A stretch of DNA of 64,000 nt from Anaerococcus sp. Marseille-P3915 (GTDB taxonomy: Bacteria > Bacillota > Clostridia > Tissierellales > Peptoniphilaceae), in NCBI RefSeq assembly GCF_900258475.1, contig NZ_LT984887.1:945919-1009918 (forward strand). Reading direction: 5' to 3'. The translations under genes and the position numbers were made by a program. How positions within the stretch are numbered: the first letter of the stretch is position 1; every line of letters begins with the position of its first letter. The notes below the pieces were generated by a model. That model was not told the DNA's origin. It ran no database searches and was given only the letters and a program-made list of their open reading frames with translations. Below, one piece after another: positions 53,656 to 62,683 of this stretch.

Positions 53656-54588
53656 TCATATCCTTTGACATACTCTAAGTTTAGCAGGTTTACTCCTAGA
53701 ATTAGCTTCTAACTCTTCCTTGCTTGCTGTGATTGGCTTTTTGGTTATCAATTTTACCTTAGCCCTATGATCACATACGCAAACTGGAATCTCTGGCGGA
53801 CAGATACAATCTGTCGCCAAGTCTTTAAATTTATTTTTAACTATCCTGTCTTCTAAAGAATGGAAAGTAATTATAGCTAGTCTGCCATCTTTATTTATAA
53901 AATCTATAATATCATCAATGGTATTTTCTAATACGTCTAACTCTCTATTGACTGCAATCCTTAAGGCTTGAAATACCCTCTTTTCAGGATGAACTTCATT
54001 CTTGAAGTTCGCAGATTTCATAACAATATTTCGGAGTTTGAAAGTGGTATTAATTCTTTCATTTGCGCGATACTTTACTATATTTCTGGCTATGGATTTA
54101 GAGAATCTTTCCTCACCATAATCAAAAAATATCTTTGTAAGTTCATCCTGAGAGTATTCATTGACAATCTTTTCTGCTGTTAACTCATTTTGTCTATCCA
54201 TTCTCATATCAAGTGGTCCATCTTTCATATAAGAAAAACCACGCTCTGGATTGTCGATTTGATACGAGCTGACGCCAATGTCCATCAGAGCACCATCGAT
54301 TTTATTAAAACCCGCCTCAGTCAAGACTTCTTTAATATTTTCAAAGTTAGTATTAAAAAATACAGTATTTTTGTAGTCTTTTAAATTTTCTTTGGCAGCT
54401 TTAATGGCAGTTTCATCTTGGTCTATGCCTATAAGAAGTCCCTTATCAGATAGTCTTTCAAGGATCATCTTAGAATGACCTCCCTTTCCTAGAGTTAGGT
54501 CAGCATAAATTCCGTCTGGTTTAATATTTAAATTTTCTATAGTTTCTTTTGCAAGAACTGGTATATGTTCAAATTTCATATCATTCAT
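53656..54588 (-). CDS. rsmH: 16S rRNA (cytosine1402-N4)-methyltransferase
   Basis: The protein has 310 residues. It carries HIPVLAKETIENL, YADLTLGKGGHS (SAM site), DGALMDIGVSS, PERGFSYMKDGPLDMRMD and ITFHSLEDRIVK. It modifies the same base, C1402, as RsmI, whose gene lies at 13760. It overlaps mraZ by eight bases. Confidence 0.97.
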   Translation of the reverse strand: MNDMKFEHIPVLAKETIENLNIKPDGIYADLTLGKGGHSKMILERLSDKGLLIGIDQDETAIKAAKENLKDYKNTVFFNTNFENIKEVLTEAGFNKIDGALMDIGVSSYQIDNPERGFSYMKDGPLDMRMDRQNELTAEKIVNEYSQDELTKIFFDYGEERFSKSIARNIVKYRANERINTTFKLRNIVMKSANFKNEVHPEKRVFQALRIAVNRELDVLENTIDDIIDFINKDGRLAIITFHSLEDRIVKNKFKDLATDCICPPEIPVCVCDHRAKVKLITKKPITASKEELEANSRSKPAKLRVCQRI

Positions 54589-54994
54589 CCATAATGTCGG
54601 ATAAATTCACCTCGACTTCGTTTATATATTCATCCCAAACTTTTCTATCCCATATTTCTATGGTATTGTTATTGCCAATTATTATGGCCTCATCTGAGAT
54701 TTTAGCATAGTCCTTAAGATTCTTATTTATCAAGATTCTCCCTTGTTTATCAAGGTTCATCTTGACAGTGGAAGAGAAAAATAGCCTTTTTATTGCACGA
54801 TTTTTCTTATTTTCATAGATTAACTGGTCAAGGTTTTGAGACCTTTTTTGAAATTCTTCTTCTGTATAAATTACTAAGGAGTTCTCAGGTCCCTTGGTAA
54901 GATAGAATTCTTCCCCGAGAGAAGGTCTAAATTCACTAGGCATCATTATTCTATTTTTTGAATCCATCTTATGGATATATTCACCTAGGAACAT
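54581..54994 (-). CDS. mraZ: Transcriptional regulator MraZ
   Basis: The protein has 137 residues with two AbrB/SpoVT-like halves (DSKNRIMMPSEFR and DKQGRILINKNL). It is the first gene of the division and cell-wall cluster and in other bacteria represses it. Three GTGG boxes exactly ten bases apart lie just upstream, and the nearest touches the ribosome binding site. Confidence 0.95.
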   Translation of the reverse strand: MFLGEYIHKMDSKNRIMMPSEFRPSLGEEFYLTKGPENSLVIYTEEEFQKRSQNLDQLIYENKKNRAIKRLFFSSTVKMNLDKQGRILINKNLKDYAKISDEAIIIGNNNTIEIWDRKVWDEYINEVEVNLSDIMDE

Positions 54995-54999
54995 TTCTT

Positions 55000-55024
55000 A
55001 CCACCTTTTACCACTATCTTCCAC
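55000..55024 (-). promoter_or_regulatory. MraZ boxes
   Basis: On the minus strand GTGG occurs at 55024-55021, 55014-55011 and 55004-55001, a strict ten-base period. MraZ is known to bind short direct repeats of this kind ahead of its own gene. Confidence 0.8.
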
Positions 55025-55033
55025 TTCACTATC

Positions 55034-55062
55034 ATTTTATCCTATATCAGGGAAAAAAGCAA
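55034..55062 (-). promoter_or_regulatory. Promoter of the mraZ cluster
   Basis: On the minus strand TTGCTT (55062-55057), 17 bases and TAAAAT (55039-55034). The MraZ boxes start about ten bases downstream. Confidence 0.65.
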
Positions 55063-55089
55063 GAAAAAAGACCGGTGTTAAAACCGGTC
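55063..55089 (-). terminator. Terminator after lgt
   Basis: On the minus strand GACCGGT, TTTAAC and ACCGGTC are followed by TTTTTTC. It separates the hflX-lgt run from the mraZ promoter. Confidence 0.88.
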
Positions 55090-55102
55090 AATATTTACTA
55101 AC

Positions 55103-55903
55103 TTATTTAAATTTGATTATTCTATCAGCTTTTTCTTTAGATTTAGCTTTTTGAAAATAAGGTGGGAGATTATTTTTATGTGCATATATAAATAAAATAA
55201 CTCCTATTATTACAAAACCAATTGAGACTAGCTGAGCAGTCCTAAGACCAAGTACATATAAGGAATCTGTTCTAAGACCTTCTACAAAAAATCTCAAAAC
55301 TCCATAACCTATAAAATATATGGCTGTTTGCTTGCCCTTGCTTGGATTTTTCTTTCTATAAAATATTAAAAATAGAAATATTAGAAAATCTCCAATTGAT
55401 TCATAGAGGAAGGTAGGATGAACCTTGACCCCATCTATTATAATTCCCCAAGGCAAGTTTGTTGGACCACCGTGAGCTTCAGAATTTGCAAAATTGCCCC
55501 ACCTGCCTATAGCTTGGGCAAGAATAAGGGATGGAACCATAACATCTGTAAGATCTAATATTGGAATATTTTTATGCTTAGCATATATCCATAAGGCTAT
55601 AAGTCCTGCAAATATTCCGCCGTGGATGGCAAGGCCTCCTGCCCTGAAGTTTAGTATCTGGCTTGGGTTTGCTCCATAAAAATCCCATTCAAAAGCTACA
55701 TACCAAAGCCTTGCTCCAATAATTCCTATTGGGAGGATTACAAAAAGTATATCGTAAATAAAGTCTTCTTCAAAACCTCTTCTTACAAATTCTTTCTTGG
55801 CAAATTGGGAGGAAATTAATATTCCTCCAATTATTATTATGGCATACCAATATATGTCTAGGCCAAAAATAGAAAAGGCTACCCTATCTATATTAAATTC
55901 CAT
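55103..55903 (-). CDS. lgt: Prolipoprotein diacylglyceryl transferase
   Basis: The protein has 266 residues from the ATG at 55903, which has GAGGAA upstream and begins one base after the yebC stop. Seven membrane helices are predicted. The conserved parts are RAGGLAIHGGIFAGL and the signature GRWGNFANSEAHGG. It attaches diacylglycerol to lipoprotein cysteines. Confidence 0.96.
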   Translation of the reverse strand: MEFNIDRVAFSIFGLDIYWYAIIIIGGILISSQFAKKEFVRRGFEEDFIYDILFVILPIGIIGARLWYVAFEWDFYGANPSQILNFRAGGLAIHGGIFAGLIALWIYAKHKNIPILDLTDVMVPSLILAQAIGRWGNFANSEAHGGPTNLPWGIIIDGVKVHPTFLYESIGDFLIFLFLIFYRKKNPSKGKQTAIYFIGYGVLRFFVEGLRTDSLYVLGLRTAQLVSIGFVIIGVILFIYAHKNNLPPYFQKAKSKEKADRIIKFK

Positions 55904-55904
55904 C

Positions 55905-56633
55905 TTATTCCTCGCTTGGCATATCCCAATTGTGATATACTTCTTGGATGTCGTCATGATCTTCTAAAGCATCTATTAATTTGTTTAGCTTTTCATGATG
56001 AGAAGCATCTACTTCGATATTGTTAGCTATATATGAAATATTTGCTCTTTCTATCTCATAGCCCATTTTCTTTAGGCCTTCTACTGAATCATTGAAGTCG
56101 CTTACTTCTGTGAGCGCTTCATAAAAACCATCTAAATCATCAACATCACTAGCACCTACTTCTAGGGCATCCATCATAAATTGGTCAAAGTCTTTACCCT
56201 CTCCATCTACGATTATCTCTCCCTTTCTTTCAAATAAGAACATTACAGATCCATCTGTTCCAAGATTTCCGCCAAATTTATCAAAGATATGACGAACATC
56301 TGGTGCTGTCCTATTTTTATTGTCTGTTAGGCAATCTACTATAAAGGCAACTCCGCCTGGACCATATCCTTCATAAACTAATCTTTCATAGTTTTCTCCG
56401 CCTGCTTCACCACTAGCTTTTTTTATGGCCCTGTCTATATTATCATTTGGCATGTTATCTGCCTTTGCCATTTCGATAGCTGTCTTAAGACTTGCGTTAT
56501 ATTCTGGATCTAGTCCGCCTTCTCTAGCTGCTACTGTTATATTTCTAGCGTGTTTGGTAAAAATCTTACCTCTTTTTGCATCTTCACTACCTTTTTTATT
56601 TTTTATCTTACTCCACTTATTATGTCCTGACAT
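55905..56633 (-). CDS. YebC/PmpR-family regulatory protein
   Basis: The protein has 242 residues. It begins MSGHNKWSKIKNKKG and carries RDGGLDPEYN-like and YEGYGPGGVAFIVDCLTDN stretches. Relatives were described as DNA-binding regulators, and more recently as helpers in translation of proline-rich stretches. It shares one base with the YigZ gene and is followed tightly by lgt. Confidence 0.95.
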   Translation of the reverse strand: MSGHNKWSKIKNKKGSEDAKRGKIFTKHARNITVAAREGGLDPEYNASLKTAIEMAKADNMPNDNIDRAIKKASGEAGGENYERLVYEGYGPGGVAFIVDCLTDNKNRTAPDVRHIFDKFGGNLGTDGSVMFLFERKGEIIVDGEGKDFDQFMMDALEVGASDVDDLDGFYEALTEVSDFNDSVEGLKKMGYEIERANISYIANNIEVDASHHEKLNKLIDALEDHDDIQEVYHNWDMPSEE

Positions 56634-57289
56634 TAAATCCTTCCTTTCTCATAGAGCATTAGCTCTTTTATTTTATTAATTTCTATATTGGCGCTTGTCA
56701 AATTTATTAGATCTTTTTCAAACTTCTCGTACTTATCATGTCTTACATAGATTTCAAACTTTACTATATCTGTGTAAGACTTGTCAATTACTTGATATTT
56801 TTCTTCGTTTATATAATTTTCTATCTGACCTAATAGATTATATGACAAAATTAATTCTACTACAAAATAATCTCTTTTGTAAATAAGATTTGGACCAATT
56901 GTATCAGCTACCCCTTTTGTATAAGCTCTTACAAGTCCTCCCTTGCCTAGAAGCTTGCCCCCAAAATACCTAGTTACAACTACGCAAACATTTGTGGCTT
57001 CTTCCTTTTCAAGAACAGATAGCATGGGAAGGCCGGCTGAGCCTTGGGGCTCGCCGTCATCGTTATATCTTTTAATTTCTGGAGTCGTATTTATTATATA
57101 AGCTGTACAATTGTGGGTTGCATCCTTATGGTCTCCTCTTACTTCCTCTATAAAGGCTAAGGCTTCTTCTTCACTTTCCACATGCTTTGCCCTTGTAATA
57201 AATACTGACTTTTCAACTTCAAATTCTGAAGTCTTGACTCCTTCTATTGTTTTATAATCACCTGATGATATATTTGTTGAATTTGGCAT
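56633..57289 (-). CDS. YigZ/IMPACT-family protein
   Basis: The protein has 218 residues. The N-terminal domain has FITRAKHVESEEEALAFIEE, HNCTAYI, YNDDGEPQGSAGLPML and VVVTRYFGGKLLGKGGLVRAY, and a DUF1949-like domain follows. The function in bacteria is unclear. Its ATG has AAGGAAG and overlaps hflX by 32 bases, more than usual. Confidence 0.92.
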   Translation of the reverse strand: MPNSTNISSGDYKTIEGVKTSEFEVEKSVFITRAKHVESEEEALAFIEEVRGDHKDATHNCTAYIINTTPEIKRYNDDGEPQGSAGLPMLSVLEKEEATNVCVVVTRYFGGKLLGKGGLVRAYTKGVADTIGPNLIYKRDYFVVELILSYNLLGQIENYINEEKYQVIDKSYTDIVKFEIYVRHDKYEKFEKDLINLTSANIEINKIKELMLYEKGRI

Positions 57290-58493
57290 AATCTTCCTTA
57301 TTTATTTCAAAAGTAATATTAGTTCCATCGCTGTCATATTCAGTTTCTAATATATCGTAATTTGTCATCATATAATCAAGAACTGCTCCATCACTAAAAG
57401 ATATGTGCATCTTTACCCTTGTATAATCTTCTTTTATGACCTTGACAATCTCTTCCTTTAGTCTTATCAAATCTTTATCTTCATGGGCTGATATGAATAT
57501 TCTCTCATATTCACGTTTATAAAGACTTACAGCTGTCAGATTATCGACAAGGTCGATCTTATTAAAGACATAGATAATATACTTGCCCTCAAGATTTATT
57601 TCATCAAGCGACTTTTCTATGGTCTTAATTTGACCTTCAATATTAGATGATGAATTGATAACAATTAATAGCATATCAGCAAATTTAATTTCTTCAAGAG
57701 TTGTTAAGAATGAATCATTTAATTCCTTAGATAGGTTATCTATAAAACCAACTGTATCTGTTAGAGTCACCTTAGTGTTTGAAAAATCAAGTCTCCTGGT
57801 AGATGTATCAAGGGTAGCAAATAACAAATCGTCAGAATAGACGTATTTTTCAGAACCAAACAAATTCATCATCCCATTTAATATCGTAGATTTACCAGCA
57901 TTTGTATAGCCTACTAGAGAAATATTAAATGAAGACTCCCTAGATTTTCTATTTGTGACTTTTGTCTTTTCGATATCTTTTAAGGATTTTTCAAGGGATT
58001 TTATATCTCTTACTATGGCTCTCCTATCGGTTTCAAGCATGGTTTCACCCGGTCCTCTGGTACCAATTCCTCCGGCCTGTCTGGATAGGTATGAAAACCA
58101 CTTATTAATCCTTGGTAATTGATACTTAAGCTGGGCAAGCTTTATCTTAAGCCTGGCTTCACGGGTGTGGGCTCTTTGGGCAAAGATATCAAGAATAAGG
58201 CTTGTCCAATCTACAACTTTTAGCTTTAACTCTTCCTCAAGGTTATATAATTGGCTTGGAGATAATTCTACATCAAAAATTACTGTCTTTACTTCTAAAT
58301 TCTCCGCAAGCTCCCTTATTTCTTCAAGCTTGCCCTTACCAATGTAAAATCTTGGATTAACCTTACTAACAACTTGGCTAACAAAAGCAACAGGCTTTCC
58401 ACCTGCTGTATTTATCAAAGATTCTAATTCATATATTTTAATTTCTTCATCATCATCCCTGTCAAGGACATTGACTTGTATTACTTCTTGCAT
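57258..58493 (-). CDS. hflX: Ribosome-associated GTPase HflX
   Basis: The protein has 411 residues. The N-terminal HflX domain (INTAGGKPVAF, FYIGKGKLEEI) and a glycine-rich loop GGIGTRGPGETMLETDRR precede the GTPase with Walker A GYTNAGKST, DTVGFI and NKID. It splits stalled or heat-damaged ribosomes. It is divergent from the penicillin-binding protein gene. Confidence 0.96.
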   Translation of the reverse strand: MQEVIQVNVLDRDDDEEIKIYELESLINTAGGKPVAFVSQVVSKVNPRFYIGKGKLEEIRELAENLEVKTVIFDVELSPSQLYNLEEELKLKVVDWTSLILDIFAQRAHTREARLKIKLAQLKYQLPRINKWFSYLSRQAGGIGTRGPGETMLETDRRAIVRDIKSLEKSLKDIEKTKVTNRKSRESSFNISLVGYTNAGKSTILNGMMNLFGSEKYVYSDDLLFATLDTSTRRLDFSNTKVTLTDTVGFIDNLSKELNDSFLTTLEEIKFADMLLIVINSSSNIEGQIKTIEKSLDEINLEGKYIIYVFNKIDLVDNLTAVSLYKREYERIFISAHEDKDLIRLKEEIVKVIKEDYTRVKMHISFSDGAVLDYMMTNYDILETEYDSDGTNITFEINKEDYAKFNKYIIR

Positions 58494-58621
58494 AAAATTC
58501 CTTTCCCTAAAGATTATACTTTTATCTAAAATTTAATAAAGTATGGAACTTACCCGCAAAAAATGATAAAATAGATATAGGTATAATTTACGAAATATAA
58601 AAAAATACAAATGGAGGCCAT

Positions 58622-61516
58622 ATGCATAAAAAAGCAGCCGCTATTATCATAAAAATCTTACTAATAGTAGTACTATTTTTAGGGTCGATTATGGTAATAT
58701 TTGCAGGAATAACAGGCGGTGCAATACTTGAAGTCATGAAAAATGCACCAGAAATCGATGCTAACGCTATAAAAAATGAAATGAGTCAAAACTCAGTCAT
58801 TGTAGATGAAGATGGCAATGAAGTAGATGCTATTGCTACAAGTCAATATAGGGAGATAGTTGATTATAACAAAATCCCTGATGACCTTAAAAATGCCTTT
58901 GTAGCAGTAGAGGATGAGAGATTTTATGAACACAAGGGAATTGACCCAATATCAATCCTAGGTTCTATGGTAGAAAACCTAAGGGCAGGAAGCATTGTAA
59001 GGGGTGGTTCTACCATCACCCAACAACTTGCTAGAAATACTTATCTTAGCAACGATCAAACCTATCAAAGAAAGATAAAAGAAATTTATCTAGCTCTAGA
59101 AATAGAAGAACACCTAAGCAAGGAAGAAATCCTAGGAACCTACTTAAATAGAGTCTTCATGGGCCAAAATACCTATGGAGTTCAGGCAGCAGCCAAAACA
59201 TACTTTAATAAGGATGTATCAGAGCTAAACCTAGCCCAATGCGCAGCCCTTGCAGGAATTGTCCAATCTCCATCAGAAAATTCCCTCTATAAGTCATTAA
59301 AGACAAGCGAAGTGACAAATGAAAAAGTCCTCGGTGAATTTACCATAGACGGGACAAAATATTCTGCAGTTTATAACGAAGCGCCAATAAAGCGAGAAGT
59401 ATATATACTAGATAAGATGTTAGAATTAGGCTATATCGATAAGAAAGCTTACGATGAAGCTATAGAATTTGATGTATCAAAATCTATAGAACCTGCCGAA
59501 AGAGCTAATACCGAAATCGCCTCATATTTCAATTCCCTACTTGAAAAACAAGTTGTAGCTAAACTTATGGAAAAATTAAATATGAGTGAAAACCAAGCTT
59601 GGGATAGGCTTTACTACGGCGGCCTTAAAATAACAACAACCATAGATACAGAGATGCAAAAAACTCTCGAAGATATCTATAGCAACTTCTCATCCTACCT
59701 CATGGGAGATACTTCAGGTTGGGATGTCGCTCCCCTACTTAAGATGAAATATGATAATTGGGGAAATATTATAAATACTGATGGCAAGCTCTTATATTAT
59801 GCAAAAAGCAACTTCTTAAATGAAAATAATGATATAAGACTTTCCCCTGATGATTGCCATATGGATGATGACGGGAATATAGTTCTTACAACAAACAAGG
59901 CCTATCTAGATCAGGCAAAACTAGTCTTTAGAAACTATTATTCCCTAGATGATGAAAACAAAAACTTAAGAACCCACAGAACAGGAGATATAGACCTAGG
60001 TTCAAATAAAAATATCTATCTAGATGATGAAGATAATATCGTAATATCAAAATCTTACCTAAAAGATAACGAAAACTTATTTACAGCCTACGATGATGGA
60101 AGTTTTTCAATAAATAAGGACTATTATGATATAGACCTAGAAGGTACAATTCAGCCTCAATCATCAACAGTAATAATCGACCAGGCAAATGGACAAATCA
60201 AGGCTATAATGGGTGGACGTGACCAAAAAGGTATGAGAATCCTTAATAGGGCTTCATCTGTTCCTAGACAACCAGGTTCATCAATTAAACCAATAGCTAC
60301 CTATACTCCAGCGCTAGACAATGGCTTTAACCTTGCAACAGGTGTAGATGATGTACCTCAAATGTTAAATGAAGATGGCAAGCCTTGGCCAAACAACGTC
60401 TATGAGTACTACATGGGAGTAAAGCCAATCAGAGAAGCTATAAAAATGTCAATAAATACAATAGCAGTCTCTACCTTAGATAAGGTTGGAATTGATACAT
60501 CAATCTCCTACCTCAAAAACTTTGGCATAATCAAAGATAGCGGAGCCGACAACTTCGTAAGCTCTGATGAGGATAAGGAAATAAATGACGAAAACCTCGC
60601 AGCCCTAGGTCTTGGAGCAATGACTCGTGGTCTAACAGCTCTAGATATGACAGGAGCCTATGCAGCCCTTGCAAACTACGGAAAGTATAACGAACCACTC
60701 ACCTTCTCAAAAATCGTGGACTCTACAGGTAAGGTTCTATTTGAAGAAAAAGAAAAAACTAGTCATGAAGTAACAAGTCCAGAAACAGCCTACCAAATAA
60801 CATCAGCCCTACAAGATGCTGGTAAATTCTATGGCAATATCTACCTAAATGGAACAGATTTTGCCACAAAGACAGGTACAACAGATGATTACAACGACTT
60901 CTGGTGCCTAGGCTATACCCCATACTACACAGTAGGAATCTGGATGGGATGTGATGATCAAAACATCTCCCTAACTGGTACATCTGCAGAAAGAGCAGCC
61001 CTCATGTGGAATGTAATAAATAACAAAATCCTAGATGGCTATGAAGCTGCTAGCTTTGAAGTTCCTAAAGGCATAGTTTCAATGAAGGTAGATACTATGA
61101 GTGGAATGCTTCCAACCGATGCATCTTATGCAGACCCAAGAGGAACTGTCATCACAGAAATCTTCGGACCAAATAACCAGCCAACAGCAGAAGACGATGT
61201 ACACGAGTGGGTAAACGTAGATTCAAGAAATAATCTCTTAGTAAGTAATGTAACTCCAAGCGAGTTTATAGTCTCAAGGTCATTTATAAATCCAAAGAGC
61301 AACTACGATCCAAGTAAATTTAATAACATTTATCCAAAAGATTGGAAGCAAAGAATTCCAAAAGCTTATTCTAACCTCGGAGAACCAGAACCTGAGGATG
61401 AAGAAGATGATGATGATAAAAAAGATAAAGACAAGGACAAAAAATCTGACAAGGATAAGGAAAAACCAAAAGACCAAGAGCCAAAAGAAGAAAATCCAGA
61501 AAACCCACAACCATAG
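58622..61516 (+). CDS. Class A penicillin-binding protein (PBP1A-like)
   Basis: The protein has 964 residues. One N-terminal membrane helix (about 9-32) leads to the glycosyltransferase domain (EDERFYEHKGID, RGGSTITQQLARN, AAKTYFNKDVSELNLAQCAALAGI), then an Asp/Asn-rich linker (about 360-510) and the transpeptidase with Ser553 in SSIK, SIN in MSINT and KTG in TKTGTT. The tail after about 915 is Asp/Lys/Glu-rich and low complexity. It polymerises and crosslinks peptidoglycan. GGAGG lies right before the ATG. Confidence 0.96.
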   Translation: MHKKAAAIIIKILLIVVLFLGSIMVIFAGITGGAILEVMKNAPEIDANAIKNEMSQNSVIVDEDGNEVDAIATSQYREIVDYNKIPDDLKNAFVAVEDERFYEHKGIDPISILGSMVENLRAGSIVRGGSTITQQLARNTYLSNDQTYQRKIKEIYLALEIEEHLSKEEILGTYLNRVFMGQNTYGVQAAAKTYFNKDVSELNLAQCAALAGIVQSPSENSLYKSLKTSEVTNEKVLGEFTIDGTKYSAVYNEAPIKREVYILDKMLELGYIDKKAYDEAIEFDVSKSIEPAERANTEIASYFNSLLEKQVVAKLMEKLNMSENQAWDRLYYGGLKITTTIDTEMQKTLEDIYSNFSSYLMGDTSGWDVAPLLKMKYDNWGNIINTDGKLLYYAKSNFLNENNDIRLSPDDCHMDDDGNIVLTTNKAYLDQAKLVFRNYYSLDDENKNLRTHRTGDIDLGSNKNIYLDDEDNIVISKSYLKDNENLFTAYDDGSFSINKDYYDIDLEGTIQPQSSTVIIDQANGQIKAIMGGRDQKGMRILNRASSVPRQPGSSIKPIATYTPALDNGFNLATGVDDVPQMLNEDGKPWPNNVYEYYMGVKPIREAIKMSINTIAVSTLDKVGIDTSISYLKNFGIIKDSGADNFVSSDEDKEINDENLAALGLGAMTRGLTALDMTGAYAALANYGKYNEPLTFSKIVDSTGKVLFEEKEKTSHEVTSPETAYQITSALQDAGKFYGNIYLNGTDFATKTGTTDDYNDFWCLGYTPYYTVGIWMGCDDQNISLTGTSAERAALMWNVINNKILDGYEAASFEVPKGIVSMKVDTMSGMLPTDASYADPRGTVITEIFGPNNQPTAEDDVHEWVNVDSRNNLLVSNVTPSEFIVSRSFINPKSNYDPSKFNNIYPKDWKQRIPKAYSNLGEPEPEDEEDDDDKKDKDKDKKSDKDKEKPKDQEPKEENPENPQP

Positions 61517-61558
61517 GAAAAGCCGCTTGAATGCTTAAACATTTCAAGCGGCTTTATT
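61517..61558. terminator. Terminator between the PBP gene and the GlsB-like gene
   Basis: AAAAGCCGCTTGAA and TTTCAAGCGGCTTT form a strong stem with a run of T after it and can serve both converging genes. Confidence 0.88.
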
Positions 61559-61563
61559 TTTTA

Positions 61564-61815
61564 TTACTTATTACGTCCTTGGATAAGACCGAGTACAAAT
61601 AATAAAATCACTGCACCGACAATGGCTGTAATGATTTGACCAAAAGTACCTGCGGCATAGTTTTTAAAGATGAAGTTACCTAAGTAACCACCAAGTATAC
61701 CTACAAATATATTAGCAATACCTCCCATTTCGGCATCTCTTTTCATAATTCTACTAGCAATCCATCCTGCTAGGGCTCCTATAATTAGAGTCATAATAAA
61801 TCCGTAATTTCCCAT
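61564..61815 (-). CDS. GlsB/YeaQ/YmgE-family membrane protein
   Basis: The protein has 83 residues from the ATG at 61815 (AAAGGAG upstream); an ATG at 61830 is less likely. Three hydrophobic stretches contain GALAGWIASRIMKRDAEMGGI and GGYLGNFIF, the family hallmark. Members are linked to envelope stress; the precise role is unknown. Confidence 0.9.
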   Translation of the reverse strand: MGNYGFIMTLIIGALAGWIASRIMKRDAEMGGIANIFVGILGGYLGNFIFKNYAAGTFGQIITAIVGAVILLFVLGLIQGRNK

Positions 61816-61969
61816 AATTACTCCTTTCATATTTAAAATTTCAAAGAAATTATTTTTATATTTACTACATTATTATATATATCCATTTTTAGACTTTTTA
61901 AACAATTATATTATAGATAAAAAACAAATTTCCTTATCTTTATGGTATAATAAACCTGGAAGGTGAAGT

Positions 61970-62683
61970 ATGGAAAAGATTAATATTTTAATTATAGAAG
62001 ATGAAGAAAGCATAAATAATATAGTGAAATCTTACCTAGCAAAGGAAGGCTATGGAGTATTTCAAGCTTATGATGGCGAGGAAGGATTAAAAATATTTTT
62101 AAATGAAGATATTGACCTAGTTATCCTAGATTTGATGTTGCCAAAACTTGCTGGTGAGGAAGTTATAAAAGAAATCAGAAATAGATCAAAAGTACCTGTA
62201 ATCATGCTATCAGCAAAAGTCGAAGAAGATGATAAAGTCAAGGGCCTAAGACTTGGAGCAGATGATTATATAACAAAACCTTTTTCTGCAAGAGAATTAA
62301 TAGAAAGAATAAAGGCAATCCTTAGAAGGATTGAAAAATACAATATACCAAGAGCTGATATTATAAAAACCCTAGATGGTAGGCTTGAGATGGACCTTAA
62401 GTACAACAGATTTTTCAAAGATGGTGAGGAAATCTACTTAACCAAAAATGAATTTTCAATACTTAAGACCCTATTTTCAAACCCTAACAAAATCTATACC
62501 AGAGATGAGATAATCCAAATAACTTTTGGTTATGACTACGATGCCTATGATAGGGCCATAGATACCCACATCAAAAATATCAGACAAAAAATAGAAGATA
62601 ATCCCAAAAAACCACAATATATCAAGACAATTTATGGGATGGGCTACAAGTCCGGTGGCATAGATGACAACTCTCAAGAATAA
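61970..62683 (+). CDS. OmpR-family response regulator
   Basis: The protein has 237 residues. The receiver domain has the acidic pair Glu10-Asp11, the phosphate acceptor Asp54 in VILDLMLPK and Lys103 in YITKPF. A winged-helix output domain follows (about 130-230, with DRAIDTHIKNIRQKIE). It overlaps the sensor kinase gene by 20 bases. GGAAGGTG precedes the ATG. Confidence 0.95.
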   Translation: MEKINILIIEDEESINNIVKSYLAKEGYGVFQAYDGEEGLKIFLNEDIDLVILDLMLPKLAGEEVIKEIRNRSKVPVIMLSAKVEEDDKVKGLRLGADDYITKPFSARELIERIKAILRRIEKYNIPRADIIKTLDGRLEMDLKYNRFFKDGEEIYLTKNEFSILKTLFSNPNKIYTRDEIIQITFGYDYDAYDRAIDTHIKNIRQKIEDNPKKPQYIKTIYGMGYKSGGIDDNSQE

